64,000 nt of DNA from Rhodopseudomonas palustris (GTDB taxonomy: Bacteria > Pseudomonadota > Alphaproteobacteria > Rhizobiales > Xanthobacteraceae): the NCBI RefSeq assembly GCF_034479375.1, contig NZ_CP140155.1, positions 4,068,501-4,132,500 on the forward strand. Direction: 5' to 3'. Below the pieces are notes generated by a model that did not search any database, was not told the DNA's origin, and was given only the letters and a program-made list of their open reading frames with translations. Position numbers and translations under genes: made by a program. Positions 40,314 through 49,951 of this stretch are shown here, in pieces; position 1 is the first letter of the stretch, and each line of letters starts with the position of its first letter.

Positions 40314-40489
40314 TGTTCGGTCGCTACGCAGAGTTCATCGTTTCGTCCTACGCCGCAGTCGCGATCGTGGTCGCGCTGCTGATCTTGTGGGTGATGATCG
40401 ACTATCGCCGCCAGAAGGCGCGGCTGCGCGAGCTCGAGGCGCGCGGCGCCACGCGGCGCTCCGGCCGCAGCGCAACGGATCTGACATGA
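40313..40489 (+). CDS. ccmD: Heme exporter protein CcmD
   Basis: A 58-residue protein with one transmembrane helix ([19 protein letters not shown]) and a basic C-terminal tail, matching CcmD in size and layout. CcmD holds the CcmABC complex in a state able to release heme-loaded CcmE. Its ATG overlaps the ccmC stop by one base and its stop overlaps the ccmG start in an ATGA. Confidence 0.88.
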   Translation: MFGRYAEFIVSSYAAVAIVVALLILWVMIDYRRQKARLRELEARGATRRSGRSATDLT

Positions 40490-41079
40490 GCACGCCCGTC
40501 ACCGACACGCCCTCGCCGACGCGGCGCTCCCTGATGGTGGCGCTGCCGCTGCTGGTGTTCGCGGGACTCGCGGCGCTGTTCTGGATCCGGCTCGGTGATC
40601 GCGACATTTCCCGCATTCCCTCGGCGCTGATCGGCCGCGAGGTGCCGCCGACCGTGCTGCCGCCGCTCGACGACCTCGCCCGCGACGGCGCGGCGGTGCC
40701 GGGCCTCGATCCGGCGCTGTTCAGCGGCAAGGTCAGCGTCGTCAATGTCTGGGCGTCGTGGTGCGTGCCGTGTCACGACGAGGCGCCGATCCTGACCGCG
40801 CTCGGCGACGACAAGCGCATCCAGATCGTCGGCATCAACTACAAGGACAAGCCCGACAACGCCCGGCGTTTCCTCGGCCGCTACGGCAACCCGTTCGCCG
40901 CGGTCGGCGTCGACGCCAATGGCCGCGCCGCGATCGAATGGGGCGTCTATGGCGTGCCGGAGACCTTCGTGGTCGGCCGCGACGGCCGCATCGCCTACAA
41001 GCTGGTCGGCCCGATCACGCCGGACAATCTCGACAAGGTGCTGAAGCCCGAGATCGAGAAGGCGCTGGGGAAGTCCTGA
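40486..41079 (+). CDS. ccmG: Thiol:disulfide interchange protein CcmG (DsbE)
   Basis: A 197-residue membrane-anchored thioredoxin. One N-terminal helix ([19 protein letters not shown]) is followed by a periplasmic domain with the active site [11 protein letters not shown] and the [15 protein letters not shown] segment typical of CcmG. It reduces apocytochrome c cysteines before heme ligation. Translation is coupled to ccmD. Confidence 0.95.
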   Translation: MSTPVTDTPSPTRRSLMVALPLLVFAGLAALFWIRLGDRDISRIPSALIGREVPPTVLPPLDDLARDGAAVPGLDPALFSGKVSVVNVWASWCVPCHDEAPILTALGDDKRIQIVGINYKDKPDNARRFLGRYGNPFAAVGVDANGRAAIEWGVYGVPETFVVGRDGRIAYKLVGPITPDNLDKVLKPEIEKALGKS

Positions 41080-41111
41080 GCCTGTTCATGTGCAGCAGTG
41101 CCCCAAGCATA

Positions 41112-41244
41112 GCGCGCTCCCTCTCCCGCTTGCGGGAGAGGGCTGGGGTGAGGGCGCCCCGAGCAGTGAGTCTGCTGATTGCGGAGAGGAGTGCCCTCAC
41201 CCGGATCGCTGCGCGATCCGACCTCTCCCGCTTGCGGGAGAGGT
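41112..41244. repeat. Two CTCTCCCGCTTGCGGGAGAG palindromes flanking a spacer
   Basis: Two hairpins of the window's commonest family, about 110 bp apart, each joined to a GTGAGGGCGCC- or GTGCCCTCACC-type arm, so the pair forms a larger inverted structure. It fills much of the 305-bp spacer after ccmG; no gene is seen there. Confidence 0.8.
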
Positions 41245-41384
41245 TGCGCCATGCCGCGCGGACACGGCACGTCGGATAAATAATCATCGGCGTTTATCGG
41301 GCGTTCATTTGCCGGCCACGGCCGCGCCATGAATCGGCGGCTAGCTCGATGGCGTTGATAACAACGTCCGTGGAGGACACCCCG

Positions 41385-41789
41385 ATGCTTACTTTGAAGC
41401 TGCGCCACCTCGCCCTCGCCCCGCTCGCCGCCACGCTGGCCTTCGGCCTGCTCGCCGGCGGCCCGGCGATGGCCCAAGGGACCGCACAAGGCACCCAGAC
41501 CGCGCCGTCCGGCACCATGGCGCCGGCGCCGAAGGCCGATACCAAGATGGCCCCGGCCAAGGACAGCAAGATGGCCCCCGCCAAGGCGGAAAAGACCGAA
41601 CTGCTCGACATCAACACCGCCACAGCCGACCAGCTCGACGGGCTGCCCGGCGTCGGCAAGGCCTATTCGGCCGCGATCATCAAGGGCCGCCCCTACAAGG
41701 GCAAGGACGACCTCGTGCACAAGAAGATCCTGCCCGAGAAGACCTATGAGGGCATCAAGGACAGGATCATCGCCAAGCACAAGGGCTGA
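41385..41789 (+). CDS. Exported helix-hairpin-helix (ComEA-like) protein
   Basis: A 134-residue protein with a signal peptide ending GPAMAQG, a low-complexity Ala/Pro/Lys linker with repeated KMAPAK units, and a C-terminal helix-hairpin-helix: [33 protein letters not shown] in two halves, the ComEA pattern. Such domains bind DNA without sequence preference. Whether it serves DNA uptake or another periplasmic job is not shown. The ATG at 41385 has GTGGAGGAC upstream. Confidence 0.85.
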   Translation: MLTLKLRHLALAPLAATLAFGLLAGGPAMAQGTAQGTQTAPSGTMAPAPKADTKMAPAKDSKMAPAKAEKTELLDINTATADQLDGLPGVGKAYSAAIIKGRPYKGKDDLVHKKILPEKTYEGIKDRIIAKHKG

Positions 41790-41859
41790 GCGGACTACTC
41801 ACGGCCCACTGGTCGACGACAAGCCTCGTGCTTGCACAACGCGTCATTGCCGGGCTCGA

Positions 41860-43275
41860 CCCTACGAGATTCACACATCTGGCCTTAGCTTCCAGCCTGC
41901 GAGCATGGCTCTGAGGGATTGGAGGCCGTGGAGGATCACGATGGGGCCTGGCTTGCCGTAGTAGCCGGTCCATCCGCCAAGGCGGGCGCAGATCCAACTG
42001 GCGTAGGCGAGTGATCCTGGCGGATGCGGGTTTTTCTGTTTCGCGGTGCTGCCCTCCAGTGTTCGGCAGATGGTTTGGAGCGCCGGCTCATCGTCGGGGT
42101 CGAACGTGTCCTGCATCGGCCGGCCGGCTGCACCATCGCGTTCACGCACCATCTGCAGCACCTGGATCGCGGCGATCAGAGTCGCGGTGGTCAGGTTCTC
42201 GAACGGTCCGCCCTCGGCGATACGCACCGCTTCGATGTCGAAGCCCTTGGTCTTCATCAGGCGGAAGACTTGCTCGATGGTCCAGCGCTGGCGATAGAAC
42301 CTGGTGATCAGCAGAGCTTGCGCCAGCGTCGTCACCTCGTGCGTCGTCAGCAGACGCCAATGCACCGGCGCCACCGAGGGCGGCGGATCGATCTCGCGCG
42401 CTTCCACCAAGGTCAGCGTCACGCTCTTGGGCAGATGCGCCGCTTCGGCCGGATGGTTGCGCTTGGGTCGCTTCAAGGTGATCTCGCGGGCACGAAGCGC
42501 CAGCGTCACCCGACGCGCCGACCGGCCCGGATTAGCCGGCAGATCGATGGTCTCGCGGCCAAGCTCGGCCACCTGAGCCATGCAGTCGTACAGCCTGCCG
42601 CCGCCTTCCAGAGCGCGATCATGATGGGCGCGGATCAACAGTTCGGTTTCTGCCGGCCGGCAGGCGAACTCATCGTAGATGTCGCCTTCGCGGTCGGCGA
42701 TGACGGTCACGCAAGCTGCGCCCGCGGCGACCAGACCGGCCGCCGCCCTGGTCGCATCGAGCCAGCGTCGGCTTTCCTTGTCGGCGAACGGCCGTTTGGC
42801 ACACAGCCGTTTGGTGCCGCCGACGCGGCTGAGAAACACCGCATCGACAAGCCCGAGCAATGCGCCATCGGCGGCATCGACGGCGATCGTCGGGTGCAGG
42901 TTCAAGCTGCACAGCTTGCCGTCATCGCGCAGCGTCGTGGTGTCCTGGATCGCCAGAATGTGGCGGCCCTCGACCAGCCCGGCGGTGCGCGCCCTGGCAT
43001 GCGCCACCATCTCCTGTGGCGTCACTCGGGGATTACGCAGAAACCGGGTGAAGCGGATCTCGCCCGCACGATCTCCGCCGACCCGGCGCACGCTGATCCC
43101 CGCGCGACCGACGTCGACCAGCCGAGCCAGCAAGCAGGCCCCCCTTTTTCCAGGCGCCGGTCACCGAACCGTCCCAAACCAACGTCCATCTGCTCCTCCT
43201 CAGATCTCGACCACTATCGAGTCAGAGAAAGCTGCCGCCCGCAACAGCCAAAGCAGATGTGTGAATGTCGTAGGG
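41860..43275 (-). mobile_element. IS4-family insertion sequence, 1416 bp
   Basis: Terminal inverted repeats of 22 bp with one mismatch: CCCTACGAGATTCACACATCTG at 41860-41881 pairs with 43254-43275 (outer CCCTACGA, inner ATTCACACATCTG identical). Directly outside lies CTCGA on both sides (41855-41859 and 43276-43280), a likely 5-bp target duplication. One transposase gene fills the element. The near-perfect ends suggest recent arrival. The family is called from the DDE transposase. Confidence 0.85.
41871..43189 (-). pseudogene. IS4-family DDE transposase, frameshifted near the N-terminus
   Basis: The main frame gives about 420 residues. IQDTT, VIADREGDIYDEF and YRQRWTIEQVFRLMKTKG are the DDE motifs with the YREK box. 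The natural start seems to be the ATG at 43189, preceded by GAGGAGGAG, encoding MDVGLGRFGDRRLEKGG; that frame leaves the main one at a run of five A and six G (43139-43149 on the plus strand as C6T5). A -1 shift restores LLARLVDVGRAG. It may be a programmed shift, a real disabling change or a sequencing error. Its stop codon lies inside the terminal repeat. Confidence 0.8.
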
Positions 43276-43395
43276 CTCGACCCGGCAATCCATCTTCTTC
43301 AGAAGGATGGATGCCCGGGTCGAGCCCGGGCATGACGGCGGTGGAGTTGGCGATGCCGGGTCGAGCCCGGCAATGACGTCTTTGAAGTAGCAGGC

Positions 43396-44028
43396 TCACC
43401 GCCCCGAGACGTCGCCCTCGTCGGCGGCGCTCTGCTCCAGCGTCGCCGGCTCGGCGGCGTAGCGCTTGGTCAGCGGCATCTGCAGGATCGCGAACAGCAT
43501 GGTCAGCGGGATCATGCCGAACACCTTGAAGTTGACCCAGAAGTCGGTCGACTGCGTGCGCCACACCGCTTCGTTGAGCAGCGCCATCGCGACGAAGAAC
43601 AGCGCCCAGCGCAGCGTCAGTCTGCGCCAGCCTTCCGGCGTCAGATTGAATACCTGATCGAACATGATGGCGATGAAGGAGCGGCCGAACAACAGCCCGC
43701 CGCCCAGCACCGCGCCGAACAGCGCGTAGACGATGGTCGGCTTCATCTTGATGAAGGTCTCGTCGTGCAGCACCAGCGTCAGCGTGCCGAACACCAGCAC
43801 GACGACGGCGGTGACGATCGCCATGATCGGCACGTGTTTGGTCACCACATAGGACGCGATGATCGCCGCCATCACCGCCACCATGAAGGCGCCGGTGGCG
43901 GCGAACAGATTCCATTTCGAGTTGACGAAGAAGAACACCAGCAGCGGGCCGAGCTCGGTGGCGAGCTTGAACAGCGGATGCGGCTGGTTCTTGGGCAGGA
44001 TCTCGTCGGACGTCGAGGGCTTCGTCAT
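43396..44028 (-). CDS. yciB: Inner membrane-spanning protein YciB (septation protein A / IspZ family)
   Basis: A 210-residue protein with about five or six transmembrane helices. [37 protein letters not shown] and [17 protein letters not shown] are characteristic of the family, which affects cell envelope synthesis and division. Its ATG (44028) overlaps the ftsY stop in an ATGA, with CGGAGG upstream. Confidence 0.92.
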   Translation of the reverse strand: MTKPSTSDEILPKNQPHPLFKLATELGPLLVFFFVNSKWNLFAATGAFMVAVMAAIIASYVVTKHVPIMAIVTAVVVLVFGTLTLVLHDETFIKMKPTIVYALFGAVLGGGLLFGRSFIAIMFDQVFNLTPEGWRRLTLRWALFFVAMALLNEAVWRTQSTDFWVNFKVFGMIPLTMLFAILQMPLTKRYAAEPATLEQSAADEGDVSGR

Positions 44029-44972
44029 GTGGCCTCCGTGCCGGCGATCGCCTGGGCGAAATCGCGCGCGGTGAACGGCGCCAGATCCTCGACGCCCTCG
44101 CCGACGCCGATGAAATGCACCGGCAGTTTGTGTTTCGCGGCGATCGCCACGAGAATGCCGCCGCGCGCGGTGCCGTCGAGCTTGGTCATGACCAATCCCG
44201 TCACGCCGGCGGTCTTGGTGAAGGCCTCGACCTGCGACAGCGCATTCTGGCCCACGGTCGCATCGAGCACCAGCAGCACCGCATGCGGCGCGGTGTCGTC
44301 GACTTTCTTGATCACCCGCACCACTTTTTCGAGCTCGCTCATCAGCTCGGTGCGGTTCTGCAGCCGGCCGGCGGTGTCGATCAGCAGCACGTCGCGGGCT
44401 TGTTCCTTCGCCGTGGTCAGCGCGTTGAAGGCGAGGCTCGCCGAATCCGAGCCCTGCGCGCCGGCGACCACCGGCGTGCCGGTGCGCTCGCCCCAGACCT
44501 TGAGCTGCTCGATCGCCGCGGCCCGGAAGGTGTCGCCGGCCGCCATCATCACCTTGTGGCCCTCGGCCGCATAGCGCGCCGACAGCTTGCCGATCGTGGT
44601 GGTCTTGCCGGAGCCGTTGACGCCGACCACCAGCACGACGAACGGCTTCCTGGCCGCATCGATCACCAGCGGCTTCGCCACCGGCGCCAGCACCTTCTCG
44701 ACTTCGGCGGCGACGATCTCCTTGACGTCGCCGGCCGAGATCATCTTGTCGTAGCGGCCCTCGCCGACCGCATCCGAAATCCGCGTCGCCACTTCGGTGC
44801 CGAGATCGGCGCGCAGCAGCACGTCCTCGATCTCGTCGAGCATCGCCCGGTCGAGCTTGCGCTTGGAAATGAATTCGGTGAGCGCCGTGCCGATCGAACT
44901 CGACGTGCGCTTCAGCCCGCTGGACAGCCGCCGCCACCAGCTCGTTTTCGAATTTTCCGGAGTGTCACTCAT
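44025..44972 (-). CDS. ftsY: Signal recognition particle receptor FtsY
   Basis: A 315-residue SRP GTPase. The short N-terminal part ([18 protein letters not shown]) lacks the long acidic region of E. coli FtsY. The G domain has [22 protein letters not shown] and [10 protein letters not shown]. It docks ribosome-SRP complexes at the membrane; ffh lies at 51.9 kb. The start at the ATG 44972 gives [13 protein letters not shown]. Confidence 0.97.
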   Translation of the reverse strand: MSDTPENSKTSWWRRLSSGLKRTSSSIGTALTEFISKRKLDRAMLDEIEDVLLRADLGTEVATRISDAVGEGRYDKMISAGDVKEIVAAEVEKVLAPVAKPLVIDAARKPFVVLVVGVNGSGKTTTIGKLSARYAAEGHKVMMAAGDTFRAAAIEQLKVWGERTGTPVVAGAQGSDSASLAFNALTTAKEQARDVLLIDTAGRLQNRTELMSELEKVVRVIKKVDDTAPHAVLLVLDATVGQNALSQVEAFTKTAGVTGLVMTKLDGTARGGILVAIAAKHKLPVHFIGVGEGVEDLAPFTARDFAQAIAGTEAT

Positions 44973-45000
44973 CAGGGCGCTGTGTTAGCCGTTTCGGGCC

Positions 45001-45921
45001 ATGAACGAAAGCCACGCAGATCAATTCGACGTGCCGGAACTGTCGGCGGAGGACATTCAGTCGCGGGTGCTGCATCGCGACGGGCTGATGCTGGTGATCG
45101 ACAAGCCGCCCGGCCTGCCGGTGCATCGCGGCCCCAAGGGCGGGCCCAATCTGGAAACCTCGTTCGAGTTCCTGCGGTTCGGCCTGCCGCGCCCGCCGGT
45201 GCTGGCGCATCGGCTCGACCGCGACACCTCCGGCTGCCTGGTGCTCGGCCGCCACCGCAAGGCCACCGCCACGCTCGGGCTGCTTTTCAAGCACAGCAAG
45301 ATTTCCAAGACCTATTGGGCGATCGTCGAGGGCGGCCCGGCCGAAGACCAGGGCACCATCGACCTGCCGATCGGCCGCCTCAACGCCGAGCGCGGCTGGT
45401 GGCAGAAGATCGACCCGGCGGGCCTGCCGTCGCTGACGAAATGGACGGTGCTGGGGCGCTTCTCCCCTCCCCCTTGCGGGGAGGGAGCCTGCCCCGGACT
45501 TGATCCGGGGTCGGGGGTGGGGGTCGACAACGGGAGCCTCGCTTCGGGGCACCCTCACCCCAACCCTCTCCCGCAAGCGGGAGAGGGAGCTCGCAGTGCT
45601 GGGGGCGAGGCCGCCGATCTGTCTCGAAAGCCGGGCGCGATCCTCGACGCGCCGCCGCCGACACAGCTCACCTGGCTGGCGCTGGAACCGATCACCGGGC
45701 GGACGCATCAGCTCCGGGTGCATTGCGCGGCGATGGGGTGGCCGATCTTCGGCGACAACATTTATGGCAGCGGCCCGCGCTTCGGCGAACCGAAGCTGCA
45801 TTTGCATGCGCGCGAGATCACCATCCCGCTGTCGCGCAACAAGCCGCCGGTGGTGGTGACCGCGCCGGCGCCGGCGCACATGCATCCGCGGCTGGCGGCC
45901 TGCGGCTGGACGGGCGTGTAG
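45001..45921 (+). CDS. RluA-family pseudouridine synthase with in-frame repeat insertion
   Basis: A 306-residue single-domain synthase without an S4 domain. VIDKPPGLPVHRGP is the family entry motif and LAHRLDRDTSGCLVL holds the catalytic aspartate. The C-terminal LEPITGRTHQLRVHCAAMGWPIFGDNIYG is also complete. Between residues about 153 and 200 a palindromic repeat has been inserted without breaking the frame, giving Gly/Pro/Ser-rich sequence (FSPPPCGEGACPGLDPG, HPHPNPLPQAGEGA). It diverges from ftsY by 28 bp. RNA target unknown. Confidence 0.88.
   Translation: MNESHADQFDVPELSAEDIQSRVLHRDGLMLVIDKPPGLPVHRGPKGGPNLETSFEFLRFGLPRPPVLAHRLDRDTSGCLVLGRHRKATATLGLLFKHSKISKTYWAIVEGGPAEDQGTIDLPIGRLNAERGWWQKIDPAGLPSLTKWTVLGRFSPPPCGEGACPGLDPGSGVGVDNGSLASGHPHPNPLPQAGEGARSAGGEAADLSRKPGAILDAPPPTQLTWLALEPITGRTHQLRVHCAAMGWPIFGDNIYGSGPRFGEPKLHLHAREITIPLSRNKPPVVVTAPAPAHMHPRLAACGWTGV
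45459..45600. repeat. Palindromic repeat inserted inside a coding sequence
   Basis: CTCCCCTCCCCCTTGCGGGG and CCTCTCCCGCAAGCGGGAGA hairpins are joined by TCGGGGGTGGGGG-type arms, the same family as the intergenic copies. The ~142-bp segment reads in frame through the RluA-type gene. Confidence 0.85.
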
Positions 45922-45947
45922 TTCGAGACAGCCGCCACAAACACAAC

Positions 45948-46092
45948 CGTCATCCCCCGCGCATGCGGGGGGGACCCAGTATTCCAGAGCGCTGCTATTC
46001 GTCCGCTGAGCTGCAGGCAACTGACTCGCTGCTGTTAGTTGATCACGTGCGCTCTGGAATACTGGGTCGTCCGGTCGAGCCGGACGATGACG
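45948..46092. repeat. Palindromic repeat, CATCCCCCGCGCATGCGGGGG family
   Basis: Outer CGTCATCCCCCGC and GCCGGACGATGACGG hairpins enclose long inverted arms GACCCAGTATTCCAGAGCGC / GCGCTCTGGAATACTGGGTC. It fills the spacer between converging genes. Confidence 0.85.
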
Positions 46093-46116
46093 GGAGTGGG
46101 TGGGGCGGCGCCGTGC

Positions 46117-47385
46117 TCATACGGTGAGCCTGGCCCCGTCGTGCCCGCGCACCGTCATCGCCTGAACCGTCCCCGGCGCGGCGCCTTCAATCGCCACCGG
46201 CAGGAAATGCTCGGTCCGGCCCTGTGCCGGGCTTTCGATCAGCACGGCGCGTACTTGCCCGATCTCCATCGCCAGCCGCTTCTGCAGTGCCGCTTCGCCT
46301 GCGGCGCGGAGTTGCGCGGCGCGGTCGCGGATGATGCGGCCGTCGAGCTGCGGCATCCGGGCGGCCGGGGTGCCGGGGCGCTTCGAATACGGAAACACGT
46401 GCAGGAAGGTCAGGCCGCAGTCCGCGACCAGATCGAGCGAACGCTGGAACATCGCGTCGGTCTCGGTTGGAAAGCCCGCGATCAGATCGGCGCCGAGCGC
46501 GATGTCGGGGCGTAGCCGCCGCACCTCGTCGCAGAACGCGACCGCGTCGGCGCGCGCGTGCCGCCGCTTCATCCGCTTCAGGATGATATCGTCGCCGGCC
46601 TGCAGCGACAGATGCAGATGCGGCATCAATCGCTGCTCGTTCGCCAGCGCGTCGAGCAGATCCCGATCCGCCTCGATGGAGTCGATCGAGGAAATCCGCA
46701 AGCGCTGCAGCTCCGGGACGTGGCGCAACACTTTCTTAACCAAAGTGCCGAGCTTCGGCGCGCCCGGCAGGTCGGCGCCGTAGCTGGTGAGGTCGACGCC
46801 GGTCAGCACGATCTCGACGTGGCCGCGTTCGGCCAGCGCGCGGACCTGGTCCACCACCGCGCCGACCGGCACCGAGCGGGAGTTACCACGGCCGAACGGG
46901 ATGATGCAGAAGGTGCAGCGATGGTCGCAGCCGTTCTGCACCTGCACGAACACCCGCGGCAGGCCGCTCTGGTAACCGTCGACGAGATGCGGCGCCATCT
47001 CGCTTACCGCCATGATGTCGGCGACGGCGATCTTCTCTTCACTGCCGAGCCCGAACGCATCGGCGTCGAACGCCGCGCGCGCGGCGCGCCAGGCCTCGCT
47101 GCGCAGCTTGTCGTCATTGCCGATGACGCGATCGACTTCGTCCATCGCCGCGAAGGTGGCCGGCTCGGTCTGCGCCGCGCAGCCGGTGACGACGATGCGC
47201 GCGCCCGGCCGTGCGCGCTTCAATTTGCGGATCTGCTGCCGCGCCTGCGCCACCGCCTCATTGGTCACCGCGCAACTATTGACGACGATGGCGTCGGCGA
47301 GCCCTGCGCCCTCGGCCTCGCGGCGGATCACTTCGGATTCGAAGGCGTTGAGGCGGCAGCCGAAGGTGACGATCTCGACCGGCAT
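46117..47385 (-). CDS. mtaB: tRNA threonylcarbamoyladenosine methylthiotransferase MtaB
   Basis: A 422-residue radical-SAM methylthiotransferase. The N-terminal UPF0004 domain (VTFGCRLNAFESEV, NSCAVTNEAV, VTGCAAQTEP) supplies three cysteines for the auxiliary cluster. The radical-SAM motif is CDHRCTFCIIPFGRG, and a TRAM-like C-terminus follows. It converts t6A37 to ms2t6A37 in tRNA. Its ATG overlaps the dapF stop by one base. Confidence 0.95.
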   Translation of the reverse strand: MPVEIVTFGCRLNAFESEVIRREAEGAGLADAIVVNSCAVTNEAVAQARQQIRKLKRARPGARIVVTGCAAQTEPATFAAMDEVDRVIGNDDKLRSEAWRAARAAFDADAFGLGSEEKIAVADIMAVSEMAPHLVDGYQSGLPRVFVQVQNGCDHRCTFCIIPFGRGNSRSVPVGAVVDQVRALAERGHVEIVLTGVDLTSYGADLPGAPKLGTLVKKVLRHVPELQRLRISSIDSIEADRDLLDALANEQRLMPHLHLSLQAGDDIILKRMKRRHARADAVAFCDEVRRLRPDIALGADLIAGFPTETDAMFQRSLDLVADCGLTFLHVFPYSKRPGTPAARMPQLDGRIIRDRAAQLRAAGEAALQKRLAMEIGQVRAVLIESPAQGRTEHFLPVAIEGAAPGTVQAMTVRGHDGARLTV

Positions 47386-48260
47386 CAGGCGGCGGTCGTT
47401 TCGCCAGCAAACAGCGCCGGATCGAACCGGCCCTCGAATTCGAGCTCGGCGCCGCCGGTCATCAGCACGTGATCGTCGCTCTCGCGCCATTCGATCGTGA
47501 GCTGGCCGCCCGGCAGCGTCAGTTCGACCTTGCGGTCGGCCCGCTTGAGCCGCGCGGCCGCCACCGCGGTGGCGCAGGCGGCCGAGCCGCAGGCGCGGGT
47601 CAGCCCGGCGCCGCGCTCCCAGGTCCGCATCGTGATGTGCTGGCGATCGACGATATGGGCGAGCGTGATATTGGCGCGCTCCGGAAAGATCGGATGATTT
47701 TCCAGCAGCGGCCCGAATTGGCCGAGATCGTAAGCGTGGATATCGTCGACCCAGAAGATCGCATGCGGATTGCCCATGCTGACCACCGAGGGCGTATGCA
47801 GGATCGGCGCGTCGATCGGGCCGATCTGCAGTTCGATGCCGCGGGTGTCGCGGAATTCCTCGGCCAGCGGAATCTCCCGCCAGCCGAATTTCGGCGCGCC
47901 CATGTCGACGGTGAACAGCCCTTCGGCCGGGCCACGCCAGCAATTGAGCAGGCCGGCGCGGGTCTCGAAGGTCAGGCCCTGCTGGTCGGAGCCGGCGAAC
48001 ATCTGCCGCGCGACGCAGCGCATCCCGTTGCCGCAGGCGCCGGATTCGGAGCCGTCATTGTTGTAGATCCGGACGAACGCTTCGGTGCCGGGCAGCCGCG
48101 CCGGCTGCAGCAGCATCAACTGATCATACGGCACATGCGCCGCCACCGCGCGGGCGTCGTCCGGCGTCACCGGCGCGGGCTGGTCGCGCAGATCGACCAC
48201 GACGATCTCGTTGCCGATACCGTTCATCTTGGCGAAAAGGCGGTTGTCCAGCGCGCTCAT
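47385..48260 (-). CDS. dapF: Diaminopimelate epimerase
   Basis: A 291-residue enzyme with the two active-site cysteines in [12 protein letters not shown] and [13 protein letters not shown]. It converts LL- to meso-diaminopimelate for lysine and peptidoglycan. The ATG at 48260 ([18 protein letters not shown]) is chosen; longer upstream frames are non-family. mtaB is translationally coupled behind it, the usual alphaproteobacterial order. Confidence 0.97.
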   Translation of the reverse strand: MSALDNRLFAKMNGIGNEIVVVDLRDQPAPVTPDDARAVAAHVPYDQLMLLQPARLPGTEAFVRIYNNDGSESGACGNGMRCVARQMFAGSDQQGLTFETRAGLLNCWRGPAEGLFTVDMGAPKFGWREIPLAEEFRDTRGIELQIGPIDAPILHTPSVVSMGNPHAIFWVDDIHAYDLGQFGPLLENHPIFPERANITLAHIVDRQHITMRTWERGAGLTRACGSAACATAVAAARLKRADRKVELTLPGGQLTIEWRESDDHVLMTGGAELEFEGRFDPALFAGETTAA

Positions 48261-48473
48261 GATCCGTTCCCTGTCGGGGCCTATATGGCGAAGCACGGCG
48301 GTTTTGGCCAGTCCGGCGGCGCGCGTCGGCGGACCGCCACAGTCAGGCCACACGCCGATCGCAAGGGACGAAGGCGGCCGCCGGATGTTATGAAGGATGC
48401 CGGGATCGCGATCCGCCGGGCGTCGAGGATCGCAGGGACACGTCCATCCGCTCGCGGCCAGGGAGACATTGGA

Positions 48474-49199
48474 ATGAACCGCCCCCGCTTGTTTCACTCC
48501 GCCGGGCTCGGGCTGGTGTCGGCCGCGGCGCTGATGCTGGGCCTGGCCGGCGCGTCGGCGCAGACCGAGATCAAACCCGCCGATCCGGTGCCGCCGCCGG
48601 CCGCAACGGCGCCCGCGCCCGAAGCCGCGCCGGCCCCCGCGACGCCTGCGCCTGCGCCGACCGCGACCGAAACTCCGGCGACGCCGCCCCCTGCGGCCGA
48701 GACGCCCGCCGTGCCGCCGGTGTCGAAAGTGCAGAGCGCCGATCCGTTCGGCGAGGAGATCACGCTGGAGCCGAAGACCGCGGTGATCCTGAAGGGCAAG
48801 GCCAATTGGGACAATGCGTTCGAGAGCCTGATCGAGGCGTTCAAGTCAGTCACGGCGCTGCTGGCGAAAGAGGGCATCAAGCCGAACGGCAATCCGATGA
48901 TCGTCTACACCTCGACCGACGACACCGGCTTCACCTTCCAGGCCGAGATCCCGGTGCCCGAGGCGCCGAAGACTCTCGGCAAGTCGATGAGCATGGGCAC
49001 CACGCCCGACGGCAAGGCGCTGAAATTCGTCCACCGCGGCTCCTACGACAACATGGACAACACCTACGAGGCGATCACCAACCACCTCGACGAGAAGAAG
49101 CTCGAGGCCAAGGACACCTTCGTCGAGGAATACACCACCGATCCGCTGACCACCGCGGAAGACAAGCTCGTGATCAACGTCTATGTGCCGATGAAATGA
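48474..49199 (+). CDS. Exported protein with GyrI-like / effector-binding domain
   Basis: A 241-residue protein. A signal peptide (ending AGASAQT) is followed by a Pro/Ala-rich linker of about 55 residues and a domain from about residue 95 with [22 protein letters not shown] and a later [18 protein letters not shown]. This matches the GyrI-like small-molecule-binding fold, otherwise found in cytosolic regulators. An exported version suggests ligand binding in the periplasm; no substrate can be named. The next gene overlaps its stop. Confidence 0.8.
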   Translation: MNRPRLFHSAGLGLVSAAALMLGLAGASAQTEIKPADPVPPPAATAPAPEAAPAPATPAPAPTATETPATPPPAAETPAVPPVSKVQSADPFGEEITLEPKTAVILKGKANWDNAFESLIEAFKSVTALLAKEGIKPNGNPMIVYTSTDDTGFTFQAEIPVPEAPKTLGKSMSMGTTPDGKALKFVHRGSYDNMDNTYEAITNHLDEKKLEAKDTFVEEYTTDPLTTAEDKLVINVYVPMK

Positions 49200-49909
49200 C
49201 GATGCAGTTCAACACATTCTCCGCCGTCGCCGTGACCCTCGCCGTGCTCGGCGCCGCGCCAGCGCTGGCCCAATCCGCGCCGCCCTCGCCGCCGCCTGCG
49301 ATCACCGTGACCGGCGAAGCGCAGAAATCGGTCGCGCCGGACATCGCGCAGATCGAGGCCGGCGTCTCCAACATGGCGAAGACCGCCCGCGCCGCCGCCG
49401 AGGCCAACAACGTCGCGATGGGCAAGGTGCTGCTCGAACTGAAGAACGCCGGCGTCGACGGCAAGGACGCCCAGACCTCGCGGCTGTCGATCCAGCCGCA
49501 ATATGCGTCGAACCGCTCGGGGCCGAGCGAGATCAACGGCTATCTCGCCTCCAACCTCGTCACCGTGCGGGTGCGCGACGTCGCGCGGGTGGCCGGGCTG
49601 GTCGATACGCTGGTGACCGCCGGCGCCAACGAGATCCGCGGCATCGGCTTCCGCGTCGCCGATCCGTCGAAGCTGCTCGACGACGTCCGCGCCGAGGCGA
49701 TCGCCGACGCCCGCCGTAAGGCCGAGGTCTATGCGCGCGCCGCCGGCGTGACGCTGGGCGCGCCGCTGCTGATCACGGAGGACACCCAGCAGGGCGTTGC
49801 GCCGATGCGCAAGATGATGGCGACGCGATCCGACGCCGCGCCGGTCGCGCCCGGCGAGGAAACGCTGGGCGTCAACGTGACGGTGAGCTGGGCCATCAAG
49901 GCGCCGTAG
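49196..49909 (+). CDS. Exported SIMPL (DUF541) domain protein
   Basis: A 237-residue protein with a signal peptide ending APALAQSA and a SIMPL domain: ITVTGEAQKSVAPDIAQIEAGV, SLIQP-like RLSIQPQYA, VRVRDVARVAGLVDTLV and the closing LGVNVTVSWAIK. Members lie in the periplasm or outer membrane and include oxidative-stress proteins; the activity is not known. The ATG overlaps the preceding stop (ATGA), so the two exported proteins are probably co-made. A second ATG at 49202 is possible. Confidence 0.88.
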   Translation: MTMQFNTFSAVAVTLAVLGAAPALAQSAPPSPPPAITVTGEAQKSVAPDIAQIEAGVSNMAKTARAAAEANNVAMGKVLLELKNAGVDGKDAQTSRLSIQPQYASNRSGPSEINGYLASNLVTVRVRDVARVAGLVDTLVTAGANEIRGIGFRVADPSKLLDDVRAEAIADARRKAEVYARAAGVTLGAPLLITEDTQQGVAPMRKMMATRSDAAPVAPGEETLGVNVTVSWAIKAP

Positions 49910-49951
49910 TCGCCTACTGCCTTCTCCCACGAGGGGAGAGGCTGATGCCCC

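Larger units (their letters stand above)
41842..43337. repeat. Palindromic repeat split by the insertion sequence
   Basis: CGTCATTGCCGGG at 41842 and CCCGGCAATCCAT at about 43281 are the two halves of one CATTGCCGGGCTCGACCCGG hairpin, parted by the insertion sequence. The downstream arm continues to CCCGGGCATGACG at 43337. A further half-element follows to 43378. Confidence 0.8.
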
